This document shows, piece after piece, positions 12,001 through 19,856 of a stretch of DNA of 64,000 bases. Source of the stretch: Acetispira formosa (nom. nud.) (lineage in GTDB: Bacteria; Desulfobacterota; Desulfarculia; Adiutricales; Adiutricaceae). Both the position numbers and the translations under genes were made by a program. Every line of letters begins with the position of its first letter. Position 1 is the first letter of the stretch. The DNA is taken from contig CP026657.1 in assembly GCA_023525915.1 (NCBI GenBank), forward strand, positions 558,001-622,000, read 5' to 3'. The notes beneath the pieces were generated by a model that worked only from the letters and a program-made list of their open reading frames with translations, was not told where the DNA came from and made no database searches.

Positions 12001-14444
12001 AGGTAATCATCACCGGCATCGCCGTTTAAAATATCGTTGCCGGATTCACCATACAGATAATCATTGCCGGCGCCGCCGTTAAGGGTGTCATCGCCTTCTC
12101 CGCCAAAGAGACGATCCTCTCCGGCATCACCGTTGAGGGTGTCGTTTCCGTCATCTCCATAGAGAGTGTCGTTTCCCTCTCCGCCGGAAATGAAGTCATT
12201 GCCCTCGTCACCGTGAATCGTATCGTTGCCGGCGTCACCATAGAGCTTATCACTGCCGGTGCCGCCGAAAATTTTATCATTGCCATTGCCGCCGTAAATG
12301 GTGTCATCACCCTCATCGCCAAAAAGCTGATCGCAGCATTCGCCGCCTTCGATATGATCGTTTCCAGTTCCGCCCCTGATATAGTCATAGCCGTCGCCGC
12401 CAAGCAGTTTGTCATTGCCGTCCCCGCCATACAGCGCGTCATTTCCTCCGCCGCCGGTTAAAGTATCATTGCCGGCCCCGCCGATAATCATGTCGCTTCT
12501 GTTCGAACCGGTGGTGTAATAGCCGGCCATACCGTTGACACTGACCTGCAGCTCCTTGTAAAGCGCTTCCAGGTTCGGGTGGTTTCCCCACCCCTGGATT
12601 AAAGTGTGGGCCAGGTCGTAGCCATCCCAGCCTTTGCCGGGCATAAGGGTGGCCATGCCGCGATTGAAATCCATCAGGTCTGAGAAGGATTCCCAGATAT
12701 TGTCGTACATGCCCTGAATGAAATAATTGGTTACATGGCTGAAATCCAGTTCCATATCGAAAGTATCAGGGTTCACCGTCACTTCGATCATGTCATAGAC
12801 CGACAGAAGGCGGGTCTGCATCGAAAGGCCGATCAGAACCGCGTCAATCAGGGCGTCATAGGCCTGATTCAAAAGGTTGATCTGGGTCTGATTATAAGTG
12901 ACGGTCAAAGTCGGCAGCTGGCCGTTGGTTCCGCCGCTGAGAACCAGACTGTAATGCAGCTTTTCACCGGACTTCAGATCTTTGGGCAAAGTAAAAAAGT
13001 ATTTGCCGTTGAAGGCTTCCAGGATATGAAGTTTCCGGTTCCACTCATCAAGGGCGGCCCCGGTGAAGGTTTTGTTGACGACATTGTAAAAACCTGTGGA
13101 CCGCACTTCAAGAGAGGAGGCCATGCCGCCGCTGTCAGACCAGGACAGCAAAAGCTGCTCAAGAGCCGCGACCTGCTCCACCCTGGTGGCCGCTTCACTA
13201 TACCGGGTTACAATATCCCGAAGGGTTCCGCTCTGAAGGCAGGCCTGCAAGAGGTCGCGCACGGAGCCGGAGGCCCCGAAGTCCGGCAGGTCTTCCATGT
13301 AGCCGGGTATGTCATAGTCATCAGTGTGATCACTGTAAAAAGGATTGTTGTCGAATTCAAACTGGCCGGTCTGCCCGGTCGTGCCGTCTGATTTGGTATA
13401 GGTGCCCGCACCGGTCTGAACGCCGCCGGTTACATTTTTATTGACGACCTGTTTGTCGGTGCTTATGGAGGTGATTCCCAGTTCATCCAAAGTGAAAAGT
13501 TCACATTCCTGGCTGATGCCGTCCTGGTTCAGATCCCGCCAGACTCTCAAATCCCCCCAGTTGGCGTCATTGGAATCCACCACTCCATCGCCATTGGTGT
13601 CCTCCTGGGCCAGGGCCTCAAAGGCATCCAGGCAGGTGTCGCCGGAGCCATCGTTCTTGAGGGTGTTTTCGCCAAAAAGCTCGCGTCCGTCATTGATGAT
13701 TCCATCGCCGTTGCGGTCCATGACCAGAAGGCCGTCATCTTTGCCAACCCAGCCGGTTGCCTGCCGGACACCGGTTGCGTCATGGTCAAACATTACCGGG
13801 TTTTGACTGCTGATTCCAACTGTCTCAAGCCCATCGCCATCAAGATCCAAAGCCAAAGGATCTTTGGGGCGCGGCCGCGGCCTGACCACGACCGGCGGTT
13901 TCGGCTGGGGTTTGGGCGCGGGAGGCGGAGGAGGCACATAGGCCTGCCCGGCGTCAAAACAATTTGACATTGAAAGGTCGCAGCCGATTAGCTGCGGGTA
14001 TTTGAGATAATGAACCAGGAAAGAATTGTTTTTTACAATGGTTTCCGCCGATGGTATTTCAGAGTTAAGACGTTGAAGAATATCTTGATATTCATTGCCT
14101 TCAGCCCTTTCATCACAGCAGTTGCTCATCAGGTCCAGAAGCTGAGCCTTGAACTCCTTCAAGGTCAGCAGGTAGGCGCGATCAGGCCTTTGATCATAAT
14201 TGCAGGTAAAATAATTCTCATAGGCCCCGCGTGATTCCTCATCAAGCCACTCAGCGGCCGTGGCAGGATCGGCTTGCCAATCACGCCAGTTGTTCCCCGC
14301 TTCCTCGAGTTTGTAATAGGCGTCGGCTATGGGATTGAGGCTGTTGTGATCGGGATCCAACTGCCAGATACCGGTGGAAGAAGCATCCGCGCCCTGTTCC
14401 ATTTTTTCCAAAACGAGGTTGATGAAATTCGTCGGGGGATTCAT
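3030..14444 (-). CDS. Giant RTX calcium-binding protein (RTX1), 3804 aa
   Basis: Predicted type I secreted protein. The start is fixed by AAAGGAG seven bases before the ATG at 14444. Residues 1-170 form a soluble, cysteine-containing N-terminal domain (TCNYD, NCCDERAEG, IGCDLSMSNCFD). A proline-rich linker (171-195) follows, then EF-hand/dockerin-like calcium motifs (LDLDGDGLETVG about 199-210, DRNGDGIINDG about 243, DTNGDGVVDSND about 283). A helical region with no recognised fold runs to about 640. From about residue 650 there are GGxGxDxLx nonapeptide blocks, separated by 12 copies of a ~100-aa module (KETGETLTIQ...WFEFADGTRWSL) of the haemolysin-type Ca-binding-related family. After a first single module, three types follow as ABC-ABC-ABC-AB, a 696-aa period. 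The last ~110 residues (NNWF...IEAGDS...ending YWKSVV) fit a C-terminal secretion signal. No protease, lipase or adhesin domain is recognised, so surface-layer, adhesive and enzymatic roles all stay open. Confidence 0.92.
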   Translation of the reverse strand: MNPPTNFINLVLEKMEQGADASSTGIWQLDPDHNSLNPIADAYYKLEEAGNNWRDWQADPATAAEWLDEESRGAYENYFTCNYDQRPDRAYLLTLKEFKAQLLDLMSNCCDERAEGNEYQDILQRLNSEIPSAETIVKNNSFLVHYLKYPQLIGCDLSMSNCFDAGQAYVPPPPPAPKPQPKPPVVVRPRPRPKDPLALDLDGDGLETVGISSQNPVMFDHDATGVRQATGWVGKDDGLLVMDRNGDGIINDGRELFGENTLKNDGSGDTCLDAFEALAQEDTNGDGVVDSNDANWGDLRVWRDLNQDGISQECELFTLDELGITSISTDKQVVNKNVTGGVQTGAGTYTKSDGTTGQTGQFEFDNNPFYSDHTDDYDIPGYMEDLPDFGASGSVRDLLQACLQSGTLRDIVTRYSEAATRVEQVAALEQLLLSWSDSGGMASSLEVRSTGFYNVVNKTFTGAALDEWNRKLHILEAFNGKYFFTLPKDLKSGEKLHYSLVLSGGTNGQLPTLTVTYNQTQINLLNQAYDALIDAVLIGLSMQTRLLSVYDMIEVTVNPDTFDMELDFSHVTNYFIQGMYDNIWESFSDLMDFNRGMATLMPGKGWDGYDLAHTLIQGWGNHPNLEALYKELQVSVNGMAGYYTTGSNRSDMIIGGAGNDTLTGGGGNDALYGGDGNDKLLGGDGYDYIRGGTGNDHIEGGECCDQLFGDEGDDTIYGGNGNDKIFGGTGSDKLYGDAGNDTIHGDEGNDFISGGEGNDTLYGDDGNDTLNGDAGEDRLFGGEGDDTLNGGAGNDYLYGESGNDILNGDAGDDYLDGGEGDDKLYGGEGNDILYGGSSGSDYMDGGKGNDVFLFGRGDGHDIVMAYDTTVGKCDRVRLIGLSYDDVEFFILKTSTSQSLAIRIRDTGETLTIQHGFDGKYGAAYQIQCFEFGDGTHLTLKELVDIGIPIGDNSSITGVDNLENTLVGDERDNSLIGGALSDIIYGNDGNDTIHGMNGDDILYGNKGDDIIYGDNGNDILYGNEGDDTLYGGAGDDILDGGEGNDTLYGGENNDVIYGREGDDTLYGDNGDDELHGGEGNDLLYGGNGNDELHGEEGDDLLYGGGGADVLHGGDGDDKLYGEAGNDILDGGAGDDYLNGGEGADTYIYGKGYGNDTISDGATWYRSSGVYYLNAKNDCVKLKDLNLEDVEFTNSYTVSGTTTYQHLVIRIKETGETLTIQHTLDNGVASLVNATNRGAKYTMEWFEFADGTRWSLAELLEHGLIVNDENQSLVGLNGYNVTLKGDDRDNTINGGTGADRLYGGGGDDILYGNNGADRLEGGAGNDTLYGGEHNDELYGDEGDDLLYGGNGADTLYGGEGSDKLYGEAGNDILDGGAGDDYLYGGEGADTYVYGKGCGNDTISDNATWYRSSGVYYLSAKNDCVKLKDLGPEDVEFTVWRETSGTTMYQHLVLRIKETGETLTIQYGLDNRLRGLVNATNRGAQYEMQWFEFGDGTRWSLGDLLKAGLIVSADDADLDGWLWSDNTLTGDSRDNVLTGGSYNDVLRGEGGNDKLSGGAGHDELYGGEGDDKLYGGAGNDLLDGGSGDDYLEGGAGTDTYIFGKGYGHDRIYDYEAVAVKNDAVRLKGLNPEDVEFSVGRTGAYQDLVITIKETGETLTIQYGLDTGLSSNAKPYYIIQWYEFADGTRWSLADVVANGLKAGASTPVLTGWVESSNTLIGDDQDNTITGGNSADVISGGAGDDLIYGNNGEDLIDGGEGNDTIYGGENNDVIYGREGDDTLYGDNGNDELHGGEGDDLLHGGNGADVLHGGEGNDKLYGDAGNDILDGGAGDDYLNGGEGADTYIYGKGYGNDTISDGATWYRSSGVYYLYAKNDCVKLKDLNLEDVEFTNTYTVSGTTTYQHLVIRIKETGETLTIQHTLDNGVASLVNATNRGAKYTMEWFEFADGTRWSLAELLEHGLIVNDENQSLVGLNGYNVTLKGDDRDNTINGGTGADRLYGGGGDDILYGNNGADRLEGGAGNDTLYGGEHNDELYGEEGDDLLYGGNGADTLYGGEGSDKLYGEAGNDILDGGAGDDYLYGGEGADTYVYGKGYGNDTISDGATWYRSSGVYYLSAKNDCVKLKDLGPEDVEFTVWRETNGTTMYQHLVLRIKETGETLTIQYGLDNRLRGLVNATNRGAQYEMQWFEFGDGTRWSLGDLLKAGLIVSADDADLDGWLWSDNTLTGDSRDNVLTGGSYNDVLKGEGGNDKLSGGAGHDELYGGEGDDKLYGGAGNDLLDGGSGDDYLEGGAGTDTYIFGRGYGHDRIYDYEAVAVKNDAVRLTGLNPEDVEFSVGRTGAYQDLVITIKETGETLTIQYGLDTGLSSNAKPYYIIQWYEFADGTRWSLADVVANGLKAGASTPVLTGWVESSNTLIGDDQDNTITGGNSADVINGGAGDDLIYGGAGDDLIDGGEGNDTIYGGENNDVIYGREGDDTLYGDNGNDELYGEGGDDLLYGGGGADALYGGEGNDKLYGEAGNDILDGGAGDDYLNGGEGADTYIYGKGYGNDTISDGATWYRSSGVYYLNAKNDCVKLKDLNLEDVEFTNSYTVSGTTTYQHLVIRIKETGETLTIQHTLDNGVASLVNATNRGLKYTMEWFEFADGTRWSLAELLEHGLIVNDENQSLVGLNGYNVTLKGDDRDNTINGGTGADRIYGGGGDDLLYGNNGADRLEGGAGNDTLYGGEHNDELYGDEGDDLLYGGNGADTLYGGEGSDKLYGEAGNDILDGGAGDDYLYGGEGADTYVYGKGYGNDTISDGATWYRSSGVYYLSAKNDCVKLKDLGPEDVEFTVWRETNGTTMYQHLVLRIKETGETLTIQYGLDNRLRGLVNATNRGAQYEMQWFEFGDGTRWSLGDLLKAGLIVSADDADLDGWLWSDNTLTGDSRDNVLTGGSYNDVLKGEGGNDKLSGGAGHDELYGGEGDDKLYGGAGNDLLDGGSGDDYLEGGAGTDTYIFGRGYGHDRIYDYEAVAVKNDAVRLTGLNPEDVEFSVGRTGAYQDLVITIKETGETLTIQYGLDTGLSSNAKPYYIIQWYEFADGTRWSLADVVANGLKAGASTPVLTGWVESSNTLIGDDQDNTITGGNSADVINGGAGDDLIYGGAGDDLIDGGEGNDTIYGGENNDVIYGREGDDTLYGDNGNDELYGEGGDDLLYGGGGADALYGGEGNDKLYGEAGNDILDGGAGDDYLNGGEGADTYIYGKGYGNDTISDGATWYRSSGVYYLNAKNDCVKLKDLNLEDVEFTNSYTVSGTTTYQHLVIRIKETGETLTIQHTLDNGVASLVNATNRGLKYTMEWFEFADGTRWSLAELLEHGLIVNDENQSLVGLNGYNVTLKGDDRDNTINGGTGADRIYGGGGDDLLYGNNGADRLEGGAGNDTLYGGEHNDELYGDEGDDLLYGGNGADILYGGDGSDKLYGEAGNDIMDGGAGDDYLYGGEGADTYVYGKGYGNDTISDDATWYRSSGVYYLSAKNDCVKLKDLGPEDVEFTVWRETSGTTMYQHLVLRIKETGETLTIQYGLDNNLRSLVNATNRGAQYEMQWFEFGDGTRWSLGDLLKAGLIVSADDADLDGWLWSDNTLTGDSRDNVLTGGSYNDVLRGEGGNDKLSGGAGHDELYGGEGDDKLYGGAGNDLLDGGEGDDYLEGGGGSDTYIFGKGYGHDTISNNGDGDDLLRFKDLNPADLWFGKSGSHLTIGLVGTEDMVTVNNWFAGSSYMIDRIEAGDSVLAETQVAQLVQAMASIGDPAGIDGQWTEEQKDNLAPILTSYWKSVV
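3366..11330 (-). repeat. 2088-bp tandem repeat array inside RTX1 (about 3.8 copies)
   Basis: The same sequence landmarks recur at exactly 2088-bp steps (for example 3454, 5542, 7630, 9718, and 4715, 6803, 8891, 10979), an in-frame 696-aa unit. Each full unit holds three different Ca-binding-related modules plus their RTX blocks. Approximate module positions: A at 4.32-4.72, 6.40-6.81, 8.49-8.90, 10.58-10.99 kb; B at 3.57-3.98, 5.66-6.07, 7.75-8.16, 9.84-10.25 kb; C at 5.10-5.46, 7.19-7.55, 9.28-9.64 kb. The units covering about 4.3-8.2 kb are almost base-for-base identical; the unit nearest the N-terminus has diverged more. This implies recent expansion or gene conversion. Copy number in an assembly of such a region should be treated with caution. 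Confidence 0.93.
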
Positions 14445-14609
14445 ATTGGTCTCCTTTAAAAAACCTGCCGAGAAACTGATGAAATGTTTTTAGCTTCAGT
14501 CTGTTCGCGTTGAAATAAAACCGGATAGCACCCGCATTGAAAAACAACACAGTATCAGCGTCTGCTTCATGGATGTAAACGGTTATGGTTTTTGACAATA
14601 GCGGCACGC

Positions 14610-14646
14610 GGGGTCCGGTTTTGATTGGCAAAGCCGGACCCCGCCT
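14610..14646 (-). promoter_or_regulatory. Hairpin between the two RTX genes
   Basis: An 11-bp GC-rich inverted repeat (GCGGGGTCCGG / CCGGACCCCGC) lies in the 229-bp gap between the RTX2 stop and the RTX1 start. No T-tract follows on the minus strand. It is probably a processing or stability structure, or a partial terminator. The RTX1 promoter could also lie in this gap, but I cannot point to one. Confidence 0.45.
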
Positions 14647-14673
14647 CGTATCATAAATACTTATGCCGCCATA

Positions 14674-17600
14674 TCAAACGGCCTGTTTCCAATAAGTGGC
14701 CAAAACAGGCTGGAGAGCGTCTCTCTGGTCCTCAGTCCAGCCGCCGTCCACACCCGCCGGGCCGCCGATTACCGACATGGCCTGAATCATCAGGGCCACC
14801 TGGCTTTCAGTAATGGCCAAACCGCCGGCTTCAATGGTATCAATCTGATAATCGGCATGGCCGAACCAATTGTTGACAGTGACCGTGTCGGATGTTCCAA
14901 TCAGGTTGATTATCAGATTATCGCCGGATTGCCCAAACCACAGCTCGGCCGGATTCAGGCCGTCAAGCAGGAGCCGGTCATCTCCGCCTCCCCAATTGTC
15001 AATTGTATCCTGGCCGTCGCCGGAGCGGAAAATATAGGTGTCATCACCGGCTCCGCCAGCCAGGAAGTCATTGCCCAGACCGCCTTCCAGGACATCATTG
15101 CCATTTTCACCGTACAGCATATCGTCCCCGGCGCCGCCGAACAGCCGGTCGTTGCCGTCCTGCCCCTGAAGGATGTCGTTTCCTCTATGTCCATAAATGA
15201 CGTCATCAAGGTCGGCGCCGACAATATGGTTATTATGGGCGTTGCCGATGAGGGTGTTTTCAGCCTGGGACAGGCCGGAGATGACCACTTCATCAGTAGT
15301 GACGCCGTTTCTCACCACGTCAGCCATGCTCCATCTGGTGCCGTCGCCGAATTCAAAATACTGAATCAGGTAGGCCGGATTGCTCAGGCTGGAGGAGTTA
15401 TTGTCCAGGCCCCTCATGATGGTCATCGTCTCGCCGGTGGACTTGATGCGGATGACCAGATTCTGATCAAAAGCTCCGTCACGGAGAGTGTGGGAAGCCA
15501 GAAATTCCACATCATCGGGAGAGAGGCCATTGAGGCGCACAACGTCACATTTGCCGGCGTCAGTATCGTAAGCCATGACCGTATCATGACCGGAACCCGC
15601 GCCGAAAATGAACGTATCATTGCCGGCCCCGCCTTCCAGGTAATCGTTGCCTGAACCGCCGTCCAGAATATCATCGCCGTCACCGCCGAAGAGCCAATCG
15701 TCACCAACGCCGCCGTAGAGGATATCATTGCCCGATTCCCCATAGAGCCAATCCGCGCCGCTTTCACCATAGAGCGTGTCATCGCCCGCGCCGCCATAGA
15801 TGGAATCATTGCCGTCCTGCCCCTGCAGAACATCATTGCCGTCCAGGCCATACATGACATCATCGAGATTGCCGCCAACCAGGTGGTTGTCGTGACTGTT
15901 TCCGATGAGAGTGTTTTCCGCGCCGTTAAAACCGGAAATCACTACCCCGTCAGTGGTAACCCCGTTTTTGAGCATGTCGGCCAGGCTCCACCTGGTGCCG
16001 TCGCCGAATTCAAAATACTGAATCAGGTAAACCGGATTGAGTATGGTGGAGGCGGTGTTTTCCAGCCCCTTGATGATAGTGAGAGTTTCCCCGGTGGATT
16101 TTATCCTGATTATCAGATTCTGATCGAATCCATTTCCCTGGGGAGTATGGGCGGCCAGGAATTCAACGTCGCCCGGCAGCAATCCAGACAGACGGACGGT
16201 ATCATTTTTACCTGAATCAACGTCATAGGCATTAACCGTGTCATGCCCGTATCCTTTACCGAATACGAATATGTCGTTACCGGAGCCGCCTTCCAGATAG
16301 TCGTTGCCGGAGCCGCCGTCCAGAAGATCATCGCCGTCGCCTCCATACAGCTGGTCATCATGGTTGCCGCCATAGAGGTGGTCATTGCCGGCTCCGCCTT
16401 CAAGCAGATCCTTGTCGTCGCCGCCATCAAGGAAATCGTTTCCATCACCGCCATACAGCTTGTCGTCGCCGATGCCGCCGTAGAGAATATCATTGCCGGA
16501 GCCGCCTTCCATGATGTCCCGGCCGGAACCGCCATCCATGAAATCGTTGCCATCCTGGCCGTGCATTTTGTCGTCGCCGTCGCCGCCATACATGGTGTCG
16601 TTGCCGGCTCCGCCTTCCATGGTGTCTCCGCCGGCCCCGCCGTCCATGTAATCATCGCCGTTGCCGCCATACAGTTTGTCGGTTCCGGCCCCGCCATAGA
16701 TGGTGTCGTCGCCGTCCTCGCCATAGATGGTGTCGTTGCCGGCTTCACCGTGGAGAATGTCATCGCCCTGACCGCCATACATTATGTCGTTGCCAAGGCC
16801 GCCGTAGATGGTATCGTTGCCGCCAAAGCCATAGAGGTAATCATGGCCGCCTTCACCGTAAATGACGTCGTCCAGCGCTCCGCCCTTGATGGTGTTGTTG
16901 TTCTTGTTTCCGATCAAGGTGTTCTTCAGGTCATCAAGGCCGTTCATTACCGAGTTGAAGCCGATATTGACGCCTTTTTCAACAACCTCTTCCAGAGTCA
17001 TATGGGTGCCGTCGCCGAACTCGAAGCATTGAACCTGATAGGCCGAACCCATGCTGTTTTCAAAACCATATTGAATCACCAGCGTCTCGCCTGTGGCTTT
17101 GATGGTGATAACCAGGTTCTGATCATATACGGAGCCGCTTCTCAAGGTCCGGGATATGCTGAATTCGACGTCGCTGTACTTCAGCCCCCGGAGGTGGACG
17201 CGGTCGCATTTGCCGACGGTGGTGTCATAGGCCATAACGGTATCATATCCGTCACCCCGGCCGAAGATGAAGACGTCGTTGCCTTTGCCGCCTTCCATGT
17301 AATCAACGCCGCCTTTGCCGCCGTAGAGCACATCATCGCCGTCGCCGCCGAAGAGCCAATCGTCACCGGCCTCGCCATCGAGATAATCATTGCCGGCATC
17401 GCCATAGAGGCGGTCATTGCCCTCACCGCCATAAAGGCGATCCTCTCCGGCCCCGCCGTGGAGGGAATCGCTGCCCGCGCCGCCATACAGATAGTCATTG
17501 CCGGCGTCACCCATCAGGGTGTCGTTGCCGTCGTCACCATAAAGCTTATCATTGCCGTCGCCGCCGGAGATAAGGTCATCGCCCTCATCACCGTGGATGG

Positions 17601-19803
17601 TGTCGTTGCCGGCGTCGCCGTAGAGCTTGTCGTTGCCGGTGCCGCCAAAAATTTTATCGTTGCCGTTGCCGCCGTAGATGGTGTCGTTGCCTTCATCGCC
17701 ATACAGCTGATCACAGCACTCGCCGCCTTCGATATAGTCGTCGCCTTCGCCGCCGCGAATGTAATCATAGCCGTCGCCGCCAAAGAGACGGTCGTTGCCG
17801 CCTTCACCGTACAGGGCGTCATTGCCGCCCAGGCCGGTCAGGGTATCATTGCCGGCCCCGCCGATGATCATATCACTGCGGTAAGTTCCGGTGGCGGAGT
17901 AGCCCGGCCGCCCGTGAACGCTTATCTGAAGCTCCTTGTACAAGGCGTCCAGAGTGGTGTTGGGCCCCCAGGCTTTGATCAACTGATGAGCCAGGTCAAA
18001 GCCGTTCCAGCCTTTGCCGGGCATGAGCGAATTCATGCCCCGGTTGAAATCCATCAGGTCGGAAAAGGATTCCCAAATATTCACGGACATTCCGTTGACG
18101 AAATGGGCGGTCACCTGGCTGAAGTCGAACTCCATATCGAAAGTGTCGGGAGCGACCGTGACGTCAATCAGATCAAAGACTGAACTCAGGCGGGTCTGCA
18201 TGGCCAGGCCCAACAGCACGGTGTCAAGCAGCGCCTCATAAGCCTGATTCAGAAGATTGATTTGCGTTTGATTGTAGGTGACGGTCAGGGTCGGCAGCTG
18301 CCCGTTTGCCCCGCCGGAGACCACCAGGCTGTAGTGCAGTTTTTCGCCGGGCTTCAAATCTTTGGGCAGGGTAAAAAAGTATTGTCCGTTAAAAGCCTCG
18401 AGAATATGAAGCTTGCGGTTCCATTCATCGAGCGCCGCGCCGGAAAAAGTTCTATTGACCACATTGTAGCTGCCGGAAGCCCTGACTTCAATGGAGGAGG
18501 CCATGCCGCTGTTGCCGGCCCAGGCCAGCAGCAGACGATCAAGCACCGCGGTCTGCTCCGCTCTGGTCCCGGCGGCGCTGTATTGTTCCAGAATATCCCG
18601 GAGCTGTCCGCTTTGCAGGCAGGCCTGAAGAAGATCCCGGACCGCGCCCGAAGCCCCGAAGTCAGGCAGGTCTTTCATGTAGTCAGGAACATCCCATGAT
18701 TCAATGTAATCGCTGTAAAAGGGATTGTTGTCAAACTCAAACTGACCGGTTTGGCCGGTGGTGCCGTCGGTTTTGGTAAAAACGCCCTGGCCGGTCTGAA
18801 GCCCGCCGGTCACATCCTTGTTGACGACCTGCTTATTGGTGCTGATGGAGCTTATGCCCAACTCCTCCATGGTGAAGAGTTCACACTCCTGGCTGATGCC
18901 GTCCTGGTTCAGATCCCGCCAGACCCTCAGGTCATACCAGTTGGCGTCATTGGCATCCACGACGCCGTCGCCATTGGTGTCTTCCTGGGCCAGCGCGGCA
19001 AAGGCGTCGGCGCAGGTGTCGCCGGAACCATCGTTCTTGAGGGTGTTTTCTCCAAAAAGCTCACGGCCGTCATTGATGATTCCGTCGCCATTGCGATCCA
19101 TGACCAAAAGGCCGTCATCACTGGAAACCCAGCCGGTGGCCTGACGCAGCCCGTCACCATCGTGATCAAACATAACCGGCCTGGTTCCGTTGATCCCGAC
19201 TGTTTCCAAACCGTCGCCATCCAAATCCAGGGCCAGCGGGTCCTTCCGGGGCGGGGTCGGCCTGGGCGGCACGGGCGGGGGAGGAGGCGGAGGAGTATAA
19301 GTCTGGCCCGCATAGAAACAATTGGCAATCGAAAGCTCACAGCCGATAATCTGGGGATATTTGAGGCAGTGAACCAAAAAAGAATTATTTTTTACTATGG
19401 TTTCAGCAGTGGTCATCTCCGCGTCCAGCCGCTTTAAAATGTCATAGTATTTATTCCCTTCGGCTTTTTCATCACAACACCCGCCCATATACTCAAGCAG
19501 TGCGGCCTGAAATTCTTTCAAGGCTGACAAATAAGCTTTGTCAGGCCGTTGATCATAGTTGCAGGTGTAATAATTTTCATAAACTCCGCGCGATTCCTCA
19601 TCCAGCCACTCCAGGGCGGTAGAGGGATCGGTCTGCCAGTCACGCCATTGCGCCCCCGCGTCTTCAAGGCGCTGGTAAGCTTCGGCCAGGGGGCTGAGGC
19701 TGGCGTGCGATGAATCAAGCTGCCATGACCCTATTGAGGAAGCGGATGCGCCTTCTTCCATCTGCTCCAAGGCCAGGTTGATAAAACTTGTTGTTGGATT
19801 CAT
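14674..19803 (-). CDS. RTX calcium-binding protein (RTX2), paralogue of RTX1, 1709 aa
   Basis: Second predicted substrate of the type I system. The start is the ATG at 19803, preceded at 7 bases by AAAGGAG; an upstream in-frame ATG at 19833 lacks such a site. It shares the RTX1 plan: N-terminal domain with matching cysteines (TCNYDQRPDKAYL, GGCCDEKAEGN), a shorter proline linker (VPPRPTPPRKDP), EF-hand-like motifs (LDLDGDGLETVG, DRNGDGIINDG, DTNGDGVVDAND), a conserved region to about residue 640, then RTX blocks from about 645. It has only a few Ca-binding-related modules (KATGETLVIQ, KSTGETLTII, KSTGETMTIM) and none of the 2088-bp expansion. The C-terminus (NNWFG...IEAGG...YWKQAV) matches RTX1, supporting a common secretion signal. 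The gene lies directly upstream of RTX1 in the same orientation. Function beyond calcium binding is not recognisable. Confidence 0.92.
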   Translation of the reverse strand: MNPTTSFINLALEQMEEGASASSIGSWQLDSSHASLSPLAEAYQRLEDAGAQWRDWQTDPSTALEWLDEESRGVYENYYTCNYDQRPDKAYLSALKEFQAALLEYMGGCCDEKAEGNKYYDILKRLDAEMTTAETIVKNNSFLVHCLKYPQIIGCELSIANCFYAGQTYTPPPPPPPVPPRPTPPRKDPLALDLDGDGLETVGINGTRPVMFDHDGDGLRQATGWVSSDDGLLVMDRNGDGIINDGRELFGENTLKNDGSGDTCADAFAALAQEDTNGDGVVDANDANWYDLRVWRDLNQDGISQECELFTMEELGISSISTNKQVVNKDVTGGLQTGQGVFTKTDGTTGQTGQFEFDNNPFYSDYIESWDVPDYMKDLPDFGASGAVRDLLQACLQSGQLRDILEQYSAAGTRAEQTAVLDRLLLAWAGNSGMASSIEVRASGSYNVVNRTFSGAALDEWNRKLHILEAFNGQYFFTLPKDLKPGEKLHYSLVVSGGANGQLPTLTVTYNQTQINLLNQAYEALLDTVLLGLAMQTRLSSVFDLIDVTVAPDTFDMEFDFSQVTAHFVNGMSVNIWESFSDLMDFNRGMNSLMPGKGWNGFDLAHQLIKAWGPNTTLDALYKELQISVHGRPGYSATGTYRSDMIIGGAGNDTLTGLGGNDALYGEGGNDRLFGGDGYDYIRGGEGDDYIEGGECCDQLYGDEGNDTIYGGNGNDKIFGGTGNDKLYGDAGNDTIHGDEGDDLISGGDGNDKLYGDDGNDTLMGDAGNDYLYGGAGSDSLHGGAGEDRLYGGEGNDRLYGDAGNDYLDGEAGDDWLFGGDGDDVLYGGKGGVDYMEGGKGNDVFIFGRGDGYDTVMAYDTTVGKCDRVHLRGLKYSDVEFSISRTLRSGSVYDQNLVITIKATGETLVIQYGFENSMGSAYQVQCFEFGDGTHMTLEEVVEKGVNIGFNSVMNGLDDLKNTLIGNKNNNTIKGGALDDVIYGEGGHDYLYGFGGNDTIYGGLGNDIMYGGQGDDILHGEAGNDTIYGEDGDDTIYGGAGTDKLYGGNGDDYMDGGAGGDTMEGGAGNDTMYGGDGDDKMHGQDGNDFMDGGSGRDIMEGGSGNDILYGGIGDDKLYGGDGNDFLDGGDDKDLLEGGAGNDHLYGGNHDDQLYGGDGDDLLDGGSGNDYLEGGSGNDIFVFGKGYGHDTVNAYDVDSGKNDTVRLSGLLPGDVEFLAAHTPQGNGFDQNLIIRIKSTGETLTIIKGLENTASTILNPVYLIQYFEFGDGTRWSLADMLKNGVTTDGVVISGFNGAENTLIGNSHDNHLVGGNLDDVMYGLDGNDVLQGQDGNDSIYGGAGDDTLYGESGADWLYGESGNDILYGGVGDDWLFGGDGDDILDGGSGNDYLEGGAGNDTFIFGAGSGHDTVMAYDTDAGKCDVVRLNGLSPDDVEFLASHTLRDGAFDQNLVIRIKSTGETMTIMRGLDNNSSSLSNPAYLIQYFEFGDGTRWSMADVVRNGVTTDEVVISGLSQAENTLIGNAHNNHIVGADLDDVIYGHRGNDILQGQDGNDRLFGGAGDDMLYGENGNDVLEGGLGNDFLAGGAGDDTYIFRSGDGQDTIDNWGGGDDRLLLDGLNPAELWFGQSGDNLIINLIGTSDTVTVNNWFGHADYQIDTIEAGGLAITESQVALMIQAMSVIGGPAGVDGGWTEDQRDALQPVLATYWKQAV

Positions 19804-19856
19804 AGATAACTCCTTTGTTGCATCAAAACACATTTAACAATACTCGCGGACTCAAC

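Noticed and set aside
16243..18183. 646-codon plus-strand frame antisense to RTX2, and many shorter plus-strand frames across 3.4-12 kb
   Set aside because: They are mirror images of the regular GGxGxDxLx coding pattern, low-complexity (Val/Ala/Ile or Ser/Pro/Arg rich), have no ribosome sites and recur with the 2088-bp period. The minus-strand proteins are clearly the real ones.
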